From Deltaproteobacteria bacterium (GTDB taxonomy: Bacteria > Desulfobacterota > Anaeroferrophillalia > Anaeroferrophillales > Tharpellaceae), in NCBI GenBank assembly GCA_030633185.1, contig DAOVTG010000022.1, positions 1-18,065 of the forward strand: a stretch of 18,065 bases of DNA, given 5' to 3'. The notes under the pieces were generated by a model. The model was not told where the DNA came from. It saw only the letters and a program-made list of their open reading frames with translations, and made no database searches. Positions within the stretch are counted from its first letter, which is position 1; every line of letters starts with the position of its first letter. Made by a program: the position numbers and the translations under genes. This document shows positions 1 to 7,597 of this stretch, piece after piece.

Positions 1-37
1 ATAAGTCAGTAATTTTTACTACGCAGGGAAAAACAGT

Positions 38-2785
38 ATGGTCACGTTGACGATTGACGGCAAAGAAGTCACCGTCCCCCAGGGAACGACCATCCTTGAG
101 GCGGCCAAGAGTGTCGATATCAGAATTCCGACTCTCTGTTACCACGAACGCATGAATCCGATTGGTTCATGCCGGATGTGTGTGGTCGAGATCGAAGGGT
201 TTGCGCACCCCATGGCGGCGTGTACAACCCCGGTTGAAGACGGCATCGAGGTAGCAACAAATTCGGAGAGACTGACTCGGATACGTCAGGATTCTTTGAA
301 GTTGATCCTCGTAAATCATCCGCTTGATTGTCCGGTTTGTGACAAGGGTGGTGAGTGTCTCCTCCAGGATCTGGTTTATGAGCACGGTATTGACCAGGTT
401 GAATATGCAGCGGCCAAGATTGATCGTGATTCCCTTTATGCGACGCCGTTGATTCGTTACTGGCCGGATCGCTGCATTATGTGTTTACGGTGCGTAACCG
501 CTTGTCAGGAGATAAAAGGGATCGGTGCCATCAGTATTAAAGGTGATGGCTATGGAGCCCAGGTGGTTGCCATAGATCCGGAAAAGTGCCAGTCCTGTGG
601 CGAATGTCTCCAGGTTTGCCCGACCGGGGCTCTGACTGAGGATTTAAGTCGTTATAAAGGTCGCACATGGTTGATTGACAGGGTGCCGACGACTTGTACA
701 TATTGTGGTTGTGGTTGTCAGCTTGAACTTAATGTTCAAAATGACCGGGTTATTGCCGTAACCTCACGCGACGGGGTTGGTGTTAACCAGGGCAGCCTCT
801 GTGTCAAAGGACGTTTTGGCTACGAGTTTATTAATAGTGATGAACGACTGACAACGCCGCTGATTAAAAAGGATGGTAAGTTTCAGGAAGCCAGCTGGGA
901 TGAAGCCTTAAGCTTGGTGGCCGAAAAGTTTTCCGCTATCAAAGCGGAACATGGTGGTGGTGCAATTGGCGGCCTGACTTCAGCTCGTTGCACTAACGAA
1001 GAAAATTATCTTTTTCAAAAATTTATGCGCGCGGCGATCGGAACCAATAATGTCGATCACTGCGCCAGGCTCTGACACTCCTCAACGGTGGCCGGACTGG
1101 CCGCCACCTTCGGAAGTGGAGCGATGACCAACCCGATCTGTGATGTCTTAAAATCAGAGACGGTGCTGGTAACCGGTACCAATACGACTGAAAATCACCC
1201 CATCTTTGCCAACTATCTCAAAGAAGCGGTACTTAAACACGGGACAAAAATCCTGGTTATTGATCCACGGCGAATTGATCTTGTCGATTACGCCGAGCTC
1301 TATCTGCAGCCCAGGCCGGGTACCGATATCGCCTGGATTAACGGTTTGATGCATATTATCATCAAAGAGGGTTGGGCCGCTCAGGATTATGTTGATGAAC
1401 GTTGCGAAGGCTATGAGGCTTTTGCCAAAAATCTGGAAAAATTCACGCCCGAATATGTTTCCGATATAACCGGTTTGTCCGTCGAAGAACTCTATGCTGC
1501 GGCTAAACTTTATGGTCAGGCACGTCCGGCATCGATTCTCTATGCCATGGGTATCACCCAGCATGCTTGCGGCACCGACAATGTCAAATCCCTTGGTAAT
1601 CTGGCGATGCTATGCGGCAATCTCGGAGTCGAGGGCGGCGGGGTTAATCCTCTGCGTGGTCAGAATAATGTTCAAGGAGCCTGTGACATGGGTGGTCTAC
1701 CTAATGTTTATACCGGCTATCAGAAAGTTGATATACCCGAGGTTCGGGAAAAATTTGCCAAAGCCTGGGGTCTTGAAGCCGATGCTTTAGATGACAAACC
1801 CGGTCTTGTCTTGACCGAGATGTTTCCGGCCGCCGCTGAAGGCAAGGTTAAGGCCATGTACATTATGGGTGAGAACCCGCTGGTCAGTGACCCTGATCTT
1901 ACTCATATCGAGCATTGTGTCGAAGCCTTAGATTTTTTTGTTGTTCAAGATATATTTTTGACAGAGACCGCATTGATGGCCGATGTGGTTCTGCCCGGGA
2001 TCTCTTTTGCCGAAAAAGACGGCACTTTTGTTAACTCCGAACGGGTTGTCCAGCGCATTCGCAAAGCCTTGACGATTGCCGGTGAGGCTCGTGAAGATCG
2101 CGAAATCATCGCTGAGCTCTCGACTCGCATGGGTTATGAGATGAAATATGAGAGTGCTGAAGCGATTATGCAGGAGATTGCCCAAGTGACTCCTAGTTAC
2201 GGTGGGATCTCATATGAGCGGATCGCCGAAAATGGTCTAGCCTGGCCTTGTCCTGATAGTGATCATCCCGGAACCCCGATTCTTCATGTCAACACCTTCT
2301 CCCGGGGCAAGGGGCTCTTTTTTGCCATTGATCATCAGCCTCCGGTTGAAGAGACCGATGCCGAATATCCTTTTATTTTGTCGACCGGGCGCGTACTTTC
2401 TCATTTCCATACCGGAACCATGACTCGTAAGGGTGAGGGCTTAAATAAGGTTCATCCCGAAATTAAAGCCGAGATCAACCCGGAAGATGCAGCTCGTTTA
2501 GGGGTGGAAGATGATGATTTGTTGGCGATTACATCCCGAAGGGGGTCTATCAAAGTAAAAGCCTGGTTGAGCGACAGGCCCGCCGCCGGGGTGGTTTTTG
2601 TGCCCTTTCATTTTCATGAAATAGCAGTCAATCGCCTGACTATTGCAGCCCTTGACCCGGTGGCCAAGATACCTGAGTATAAGGTCTGTGCCGTTAAAGT
2701 TGAAAAGGCTGACGGGGCAAAAAATGTCGTTAGCAATAAAAAGCCCAAAAAGTCTAAGAAAACTAAAAAGGTAGAGAAATCTTAA
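38..2785 (+). CDS. fdhA: Selenocysteine-containing formate dehydrogenase alpha subunit in the nuoG position of complex I
   Basis: One reading frame of 916 codons is read through an in-frame TGA at 1073-1075 (Sec346). In order it holds a [2Fe-2S] domain (Cys34, 45, 48, 62), a HxxxCxxCxxxxxC cluster (His94, Cys98, 101, 107), two ferredoxin-type [4Fe-4S] motifs (Cys146/149/152/156 and 184/187/190/194), and a molybdopterin domain with CxxCxxxCx27C (Cys220, 223, 227, 255). Residues matching the FdhF active site are present: Lys257, Sec346, His347 and Arg540 in a PLRGQNNVQG segment. Canonical NuoG has only a CxxCxxC...C cluster where two full ferredoxin motifs occur here, so the architecture is that of FdsA-type NAD-linked formate dehydrogenases. 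The gene lies 87 nt before nuoH, so the product probably joins the complex I peripheral arm, oxidising formate to CO2 in the cytoplasm. The start ATG has AGGGA 8 nt upstream. The last 16 residues contain nine lysines. Molybdenum versus tungsten cannot be told. Confidence 0.93.
1073..1075 (+). other. In-frame UGA recoded as selenocysteine
   Basis: The TGA splits two ORFs in the same frame, 38-1075 and the continuation to 2785. The flanking protein reads NVDHCARL-U-HSSTVAGL, the exact place of the catalytic selenocysteine in FdhF-type formate dehydrogenases (Sec140 of E. coli FdhF, also followed by His). Both halves are full-length, conserved and free of other stops, so a nonsense mutation is unlikely. 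Decoding would need selA, selB, selC and selD, none of which is in this window. Confidence 0.93.
1087..1108 (+). promoter_or_regulatory. Bacterial SECIS-like hairpin
   Basis: GGTGGC (1087-1092) pairs with GCCACC (1103-1108). C1093 is bulged, GG (1094-1095) pairs with CC (1101-1102), and the loop is ACTGG. The stem begins 11 nt after the UGA, the same spacing as my reading of the E. coli fdhF SECIS upper stem, which also has one bulged base. It lies inside the coding sequence, as bacterial SECIS elements do. The loop differs from that of E. coli, as expected for a divergent SelB. Confidence 0.75.
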
Positions 2786-2795
2786 TCTCGAAGAA

Positions 2796-2824
2796 AATTC
2801 AGGTTCTTCTAAACTGTCTGAATT
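2796..2824 (+). other. Small intergenic hairpin between fdhA and nuoH
   Basis: AATTCAG (2796-2802) and CTGAATT (2818-2824) form a perfect 7-bp stem with a 15-nt loop. No T-tract follows, so it is not an intrinsic terminator. It could be an mRNA processing or stability element, or chance. The rest of the 87-nt gap shows nothing beyond the nuoH ribosome-binding site. Confidence 0.3.
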
Positions 2825-2872
2825 AAACGGATATGCAATCTCGATCGTTCACCGTTTGAAGAGGTATGACGA

Positions 2873-3859
2873 ATGTTGGAATTTATGACCATACTGATAA
2901 TCAAGACTCTGGTGGCATTTACCGTCAGCTTATTGATAGTGGCTTATTCGACCTGGATTGAACGAAAGGTTTTAGGTCATGTTCAGTTGCGGCACGGCCC
3001 GACCCGAGTCGGTTTCCATGGTTTAATGCAGCCCATCGCCGATGGTATCAAGGGTTTCTTCAAAGAGGAGCTGGTTCCTGATAATGCTGATAAACCGCTC
3101 TTTTTGATAGCCCCTATTATCAGTATCTTTGCCTCGGTGACCTTGGTTGTCTTAATCCCCTTTGGTGACACCGTGACGATTATGGGTCGGGAAATAACTC
3201 TCTACTTGACTGACCTTGATGTCGGAATGCTTTTGATCCTTGGGATCTCAACAATTGGCTCCTATGGCGGTATTATTGGAGGTTGGTCATCTGGGAATAA
3301 ATATGGTGTTATCGGCGGCCTGCGAGGTACGGCCCAGATGATCAGTTATGAATTGCCTTTGGCTCTGGCTGTCATTGCGGTGGTTATGGTCAGCGGCTCT
3401 TTGAGTCTGATTGATATCGTCAATTCACAAACCGGCCTTTGGAATATCGTTAAACAGCCGTTTGCCTTTGTCCTCTTTATTATATGCGGCCTAGCCGAAC
3501 TCAACCGAACCCCGTTTGACATGCCCGAAGCTGAGGCTGAGCTTGCTTGCGGTTTCAATGTCGAGTATAGTTCGATGAAATTCGCCCTCTTTTTTATGGC
3601 CGAATATTGTCACATGTTTGTATTTTCGGCTCTGGTCACGACTCTTTTTCTCGGTGGTTGGCATGGTCCGTTTGTTGACGGCCCGCACTGGTTCTTTCTC
3701 AAAACTTTCATGATGATCTTCTTCTGTGTATGGGAACGCTCCACCTTTCCTCGTCTACGCTATGACCAGGTAATGAGTTTTGGCTGGAAGATTCTGCTTC
3801 CCTGCGGATTGATTAATATCCTGCTCACGGGACTGTGGATGCTGGTGTTCAACATCTAA
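2873..3859 (+). CDS. nuoH: NADH-quinone oxidoreductase subunit H
   Basis: Membrane subunit that joins the peripheral arm to the proton-pumping arm and helps form the quinone chamber. The 328-aa length matches the family (about 325). Family hallmarks visible are ERKVLGHVQLRHGPTRVG near residue 30, a GLRGTAQMISYELPL segment, the acidic EAEAELACGFNVEYS loop and RLRYDQVM near the C-terminus. At least eight hydrophobic segments can be seen. The ATG is preceded by GAGG with 8-nt spacing. It is the second gene of the operon segment seen here and lies directly before nuoI, the usual nuo order. Confidence 0.97.
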   Translation: MLEFMTILIIKTLVAFTVSLLIVAYSTWIERKVLGHVQLRHGPTRVGFHGLMQPIADGIKGFFKEELVPDNADKPLFLIAPIISIFASVTLVVLIPFGDTVTIMGREITLYLTDLDVGMLLILGISTIGSYGGIIGGWSSGNKYGVIGGLRGTAQMISYELPLALAVIAVVMVSGSLSLIDIVNSQTGLWNIVKQPFAFVLFIICGLAELNRTPFDMPEAEAELACGFNVEYSSMKFALFFMAEYCHMFVFSALVTTLFLGGWHGPFVDGPHWFFLKTFMMIFFCVWERSTFPRLRYDQVMSFGWKILLPCGLINILLTGLWMLVFNI

Positions 3860-3922
3860 AGGGAAATAATTTAAATGACCTGATGCCGCTAGACCGGCAG
3901 CCGGGTTTTGGATGAGGATAAC

Positions 3923-4408
3923 ATGGGAGACAAAGATTACATACTGAATGTCAGCGATCGGCGGCCTGAGGGGAAGTATATTACACCAATCCTGAAAGGT
4001 CTGGCTTATACTCTGAAGAATTTTTTCAGTAAGCCGATTACGATCATGTACCCGGAAGAGCGGCGTGAGGTGAGTGATCGCTGGCGCGGGCTGCATCGTT
4101 TAAAGGTTGATGATCAAGGGAAACTCTTATGCGTTGCCTGCGGCCTTTGTGCCAAGATCTGTCCACCCCAAGCCATCACCATTGTGCCCTATGAAGAGGC
4201 CGGCGGAACTCGCTATCCGAAAGAGTTTGTTATTGATGAGTTACGCTGCATCTTTTGTGGTTACTGTCAGGAAGCGTGCCCTAAAGATGCAATCGAATTG
4301 AGCAAGGTTTATGATTTTGTTGATTATGAGCGTGAAAATTTCATTTTCGATATTGAAAAATTGAAAGATCCGGAAAAATATATTTTCAACAGTAAAAAAA
4401 TAGCTTAA
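3923..4408 (+). CDS. nuoI: NADH-quinone oxidoreductase subunit I
   Basis: Peripheral-arm ferredoxin-type subunit that passes electrons through two [4Fe-4S] clusters (N6a and N6b) toward the quinone site. Two CxxCxxCxxxCP motifs are present: Cys70/73/76/80 and Cys109/112/115/119, counted from the ATG at 3923. The N-terminal stretch KGLAYTLKNFFSKPITIMYPEE is the usual amphipathic NuoI start region, and the product is 161 aa. I chose ATG 3923 because GAGG lies 5 nt before it. An in-frame TTG at 3908 would add five residues but has no ribosome-binding site. A 5-bp hairpin (TGCCG/CGGCA, 3884-3899) precedes it. Confidence 0.96.
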   Translation: MGDKDYILNVSDRRPEGKYITPILKGLAYTLKNFFSKPITIMYPEERREVSDRWRGLHRLKVDDQGKLLCVACGLCAKICPPQAITIVPYEEAGGTRYPKEFVIDELRCIFCGYCQEACPKDAIELSKVYDFVDYERENFIFDIEKLKDPEKYIFNSKKIA

Positions 4409-4422
4409 TCGGGAGTGATTGG

Positions 4423-4932
4423 ATGGAACTGGTATTTTTGTTGATATGTGGCGGTATGGCGGTGATCTCGTCGTTGCTGGTGATCTTTGCCCGCTCTACG
4501 TTGCATAGTGCCTTGTGGATGGTCTTATCATTTTTTATGGTAGCCATAATCTATGTCCTATTACATGCCGAGTTTTTGGCCATGTTGCAGGTCATAGTTT
4601 ATGCCGGGGCCATCATGATGTTTGTAGTCTATGCGATCATGATGCTTAATCTGCGTCAGGAAAGAGATGCCAAGGTCAGCGTCCGGGTCTCTAAAGTGGT
4701 TGGTGTGGCTGCTCTGGTAGTACTTTTTCTGGAACTGTTGCTGGTCGGTTTGGGACATAGTTTGACCGCCATGCAGGGTCCGATAACCGATTCATTGGTT
4801 GCAACTCATGGCCGGGTAGCAGTGATCTCTAATTTTCTCTTTGCTGACTACCTGCTGCCTTTTGAAGTTGTTTCCATTCTCTTGACTGCCGGCGTCGTTG
4901 GTGCCGTGGTCCTGGCAAAACGCGTAAAGTAG
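4423..4932 (+). CDS. nuoJ: NADH-quinone oxidoreductase subunit J
   Basis: Small membrane subunit of the proton-pumping arm, 169 aa with about five transmembrane helices. The diagnostic third helix reads FLAMLQVIVYAGAIMMFVV (residues 51-69), including the Tyr and Gly that form the pi-bulge of this family. The start has GGGAG 7 nt upstream. The gene follows nuoI by 14 nt and precedes nuoK by 13 nt, so co-translation is likely. Confidence 0.96.
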   Translation: MELVFLLICGGMAVISSLLVIFARSTLHSALWMVLSFFMVAIIYVLLHAEFLAMLQVIVYAGAIMMFVVYAIMMLNLRQERDAKVSVRVSKVVGVAALVVLFLELLLVGLGHSLTAMQGPITDSLVATHGRVAVISNFLFADYLLPFEVVSILLTAGVVGAVVLAKRVK

Positions 4933-4945
4933 AGGAGTGGAAACC

Positions 4946-5251
4946 ATGATTGAAAATCAAAGTATATATTTAGCCCTTTCAGTCGTACTTTTTATAATCG
5001 GAGCCGCCGGTGCCGTTTGCCGCCGTAATGCCATTGTCGTTTTTATGTGCATTGAGATCATGCTGGGTGGCGTCGGCATTGCTTTTGTGACCTTCAGTCG
5101 GGCCAATCAGTCGCTTGACGGTATTTTTATGGTTCTCTTTATCATGGCTGTGGCGGCGGCTGAAGCAGCTGTCGGATTAGCTATTTTTGTCCTGATGTAT
5201 CGCAAACACGGAACCATTGATCTGGATAAATTCAATCTCTTGAAATGGTGA
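4946..5251 (+). CDS. nuoK: NADH-quinone oxidoreductase subunit K
   Basis: Three-helix, MrpC-like membrane subunit of complex I, 101 aa (E. coli NuoK is 100). The two membrane glutamates needed for proton transfer are present as Glu37 (FMCIEIMLG) and Glu73 (AAAEAAVGLAI). I chose ATG 4946 because AGAGGAG (4931-4937) is 8 nt before it. The in-frame GTG at 4937 lies inside that ribosome-binding site and would give an overlong N-terminus. The TGA stop overlaps the first bases of the palindromic element 5250-5376. Confidence 0.96.
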   Translation: MIENQSIYLALSVVLFIIGAAGAVCRRNAIVVFMCIEIMLGGVGIAFVTFSRANQSLDGIFMVLFIMAVAAAEAAVGLAIFVLMYRKHGTIDLDKFNLLKW

Positions 5252-5376
5252 TGGCGTCGTAAAAATTCCGATCTCCTGCGTCGTCGTGATTTTTCAGACA
5301 CTCGACATACTGTTTGTATGGTCTCGCGCCTGAAAAACCACCACTCCTTGTGTATCGAAATTTTAACTTAGCCATC
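5250..5376. repeat. 127-bp imperfect palindromic intergenic element
   Basis: The ends are GATGGC and GCCATC. The left arm (5250-5297) and the reverse complement of the right arm match over most of about 47 nt, including AAAATTnCGAT and TTTTTCAG blocks. The centre is a perfect small hairpin, CATAC-TGTTT-GTATG (5306-5320). It fills most of the nuoK-nuoL gap and begins within the nuoK stop codon. It looks like a REP/MITE-type mobile palindrome. I associate similar sequences with Desulfobacterota genomes, but that is memory, not a search result. As RNA it would fold into a long hairpin inside the operon and could attenuate or process the transcript. The remaining gap to 5450 holds only the nuoL ribosome-binding site. 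Confidence 0.8.
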
Positions 5377-5450
5377 TCAATTTAGATAAAAGTTTACAAG
5401 ATTTGCCGTAAAGTAATAATTCTCACTTGGAATTTTAAGGAGTTATAGGT

Positions 5451-7520
5451 ATGTTCGATTATATCTGGTTGGTACCGGTTTTCCCGGCCATCGGAGTCTT
5501 GATCAACGGTCTGCTCGGACGTCGTATTGAAGAGATCAACAAGAGTCTGATCCACTGGATTGCCTGTGGTATGATTGCCCTCTCCTTCATTGTCACCTGT
5601 ATAATATTCTTCCAGCTCCAGGCTTTGCCACCGGCAGAACGAATTATTCAAGTAACCTGTCTGCCTTGGATCAACAGTGGGGTTCTACAGACCAATATCG
5701 CCTACCTGATTGATCCACTCTCAATGATGATGGCGATGTTTGTTATCGGGGTCGGTTTCCTTATTCATATTTATTCGATCGGTTATATGGATGGTGATCC
5801 GGGCCGTTACTATCGCTTCTTTGTCTACTTAAACCTCTTTATGTTTGCTATGATCAACCTGATTTTGGCTAATAACTACCTCTTGATGTTCCTGGGTTGG
5901 GAAGGAGTCGGGTTGTGTTCATATCTCTTGATCGGTTTCTGGTTTGATGATGAGGCTAATGCGATTGCCGGGAAAAAAGCATTTATTACCAACCGGGTTG
6001 GTGACTTTGCTTTTCTCATCGGCTTGTTTTTGCTCTTTACCGGTCTTGGTGAGCATGGTGTCTGGAGTCTGCAGTTTAATGAAGTCTTCAGCAATGTTCA
6101 TTATCTCTCTACTAATCAGGCAACCGCAATTTGTTTGCTCTTTTTTATCGGCTGTACCGCCAAGTCGGCTCAGATCCCACTCTATGTCTGGCTACCCGAT
6201 GCCATGGCCGGACCGACTCCGGTTAGTGCCCTGATTCATGCCGCGACTATGGTGACCTCGGGTGTCTATATGATTGCCCGTTCCAATGTTCTCTTTTCGA
6301 TGTCTCCTTTTGCCATGGGAGTAGTGGCTACGGTCGGAGCTTTGACAGCCCTCTTTGCAGCCTCTATCGGTCTTGTCCAAAATGATATAAAAAAGGTTTT
6401 AGCCTACTCGACCGTCAGTCAGCTTGGCTACATGTTCTTAGGTTTGGGCGTCGGTGCCTTTACGGCGGGGATGTTTCATGTCTTGACCCATGCCTTCTTT
6501 AAAGCCCTGATGTTTTTGGGTGCCGGTGCCGTAATTCATTCGATGCATCACGCCTATCATAAAGTCCACTCCCATGATGATGCACAGGATATGCGGAATA
6601 TGGGTGGTTTAAAGAGTAAAACTCCTGTCACCTACTGGACTTTTCTCGTCGGTACTATTGCTATAGCCGGGATTCCGGGTTTTTCCGGGTTTTTCAGTAA
6701 GGATGAGATCCTCTGGAAAGCTTACAGCAGTCCACAGGGTCACTGGTTGCTCTGGTTGATTGGCGCAATCGCTGCCGGGATGACTGCTTTCTACATGTTC
6801 CGTTTGCTCTTTATGACTTTCTTTAATGAGTGTCGGGCCGGTGATGCAGCTGAACATATCCATGATTCGCCTAAAACCATGTTGGTACCGCTCTGCGTAC
6901 TCGCTTTTCTGGCCGCCGTTGGTGGTTACCTCGGAGTACCGCATGCCTTGGGTGGTAACAATTTGTTTCACCATTTCCTGGAACCGGTAATCGGATTAGG
7001 AGATGGTAAACTCTTACAGGATGCCACGATTGCCGTAGCCCATGGAGCGCATCAAGCTGCACAGGCTGCGGGCCATGTTGTTCATGCCGCTGCTGGCCAT
7101 GCAGGGCATGCCGCTCATCATCCACCGTTGTGGGTTGAGTATCTGTTGATGGCGGTCTCAGTGGCGATAGCTTGTTTTGGTATTCTTGTGGCTTATATCT
7201 TTTATATCAAAAAACGAGATGTCCCGGTTGCTTTGGCCGAAAAATACCCCTTTGTGTATCGTCTGCTTCTCAATAAATGGTATATCGATGAGCTTTATGA
7301 CCTGGTCATCATATCGCCTTTGCGGGGTTTCAGTTATTTTCTCTGGCGCGGGGTCGATGTCGGCGTTATCGACGGTATTGTCAATGGGGTTGCCCGGATT
7401 GTCGGATGGGGAAGTTCAGCTGTACGCTACATGCAGTCCGGTTATGTGCAGAGCTACGCCGTATCAGTGATTTTTGGTACCGTGGTCTTGCTGGCATACT
7501 ATTTTGCAAAAGCGCTTTAA
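5451..7520 (+). CDS. nuoL: NADH-quinone oxidoreductase subunit L
   Basis: Distal antiporter-like proton-pumping subunit with the long lateral helix, 689 aa (E. coli 613). Hallmarks visible are LDPLSMMM-like DPLSMMMAMFVIGVG, GWEGVGLCSYLLIGFW with the pump glutamate Glu151, the AKSAQIPLYVWLPDAMAGPTPVSALIHAATMVTSGVY helix region, and KKVLAYSTVSQLGYM. The extra length comes mainly from a His/Ala/Gly-rich insert at about residues 528-557 (eight His in 27 residues), before the C-terminal lateral helix region. AAGGAG lies 8 nt before the ATG. It follows nuoK after the palindromic element. Confidence 0.97.
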   Translation: MFDYIWLVPVFPAIGVLINGLLGRRIEEINKSLIHWIACGMIALSFIVTCIIFFQLQALPPAERIIQVTCLPWINSGVLQTNIAYLIDPLSMMMAMFVIGVGFLIHIYSIGYMDGDPGRYYRFFVYLNLFMFAMINLILANNYLLMFLGWEGVGLCSYLLIGFWFDDEANAIAGKKAFITNRVGDFAFLIGLFLLFTGLGEHGVWSLQFNEVFSNVHYLSTNQATAICLLFFIGCTAKSAQIPLYVWLPDAMAGPTPVSALIHAATMVTSGVYMIARSNVLFSMSPFAMGVVATVGALTALFAASIGLVQNDIKKVLAYSTVSQLGYMFLGLGVGAFTAGMFHVLTHAFFKALMFLGAGAVIHSMHHAYHKVHSHDDAQDMRNMGGLKSKTPVTYWTFLVGTIAIAGIPGFSGFFSKDEILWKAYSSPQGHWLLWLIGAIAAGMTAFYMFRLLFMTFFNECRAGDAAEHIHDSPKTMLVPLCVLAFLAAVGGYLGVPHALGGNNLFHHFLEPVIGLGDGKLLQDATIAVAHGAHQAAQAAGHVVHAAAGHAGHAAHHPPLWVEYLLMAVSVAIACFGILVAYIFYIKKRDVPVALAEKYPFVYRLLLNKWYIDELYDLVIISPLRGFSYFLWRGVDVGVIDGIVNGVARIVGWGSSAVRYMQSGYVQSYAVSVIFGTVVLLAYYFAKAL

Positions 7521-7597
7521 CCTGAATTTAGTACGCCTTAAGTTGTTAGAATTTAGATATTATTCCCAGACTACACATACAGCAGGGAGAGCGATAG

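Noticed and set aside
1073..1075. The TGA as a nonsense mutation making fdhA/nuoG a pseudogene
   Set aside because: It is in the exact selenocysteine position of the family, the frame continues intact for 569 codons after it, and a SECIS-like hairpin follows at the right distance.
1088..2785. A separate gene starting with GTG at 1088
   Set aside because: The GTG lies within the SECIS-like stem, has no Shine-Dalgarno, and the protein would begin in the middle of the catalytic domain.
3908..3922. TTG start extending NuoI by five residues
   Set aside because: GAGG is correctly spaced before ATG 3923 and overlaps the proposed extension.
4937..4945. GTG start extending NuoK by three residues
   Set aside because: The GTG overlaps the ribosome-binding site of ATG 4946, and the ATG gives the usual family length.
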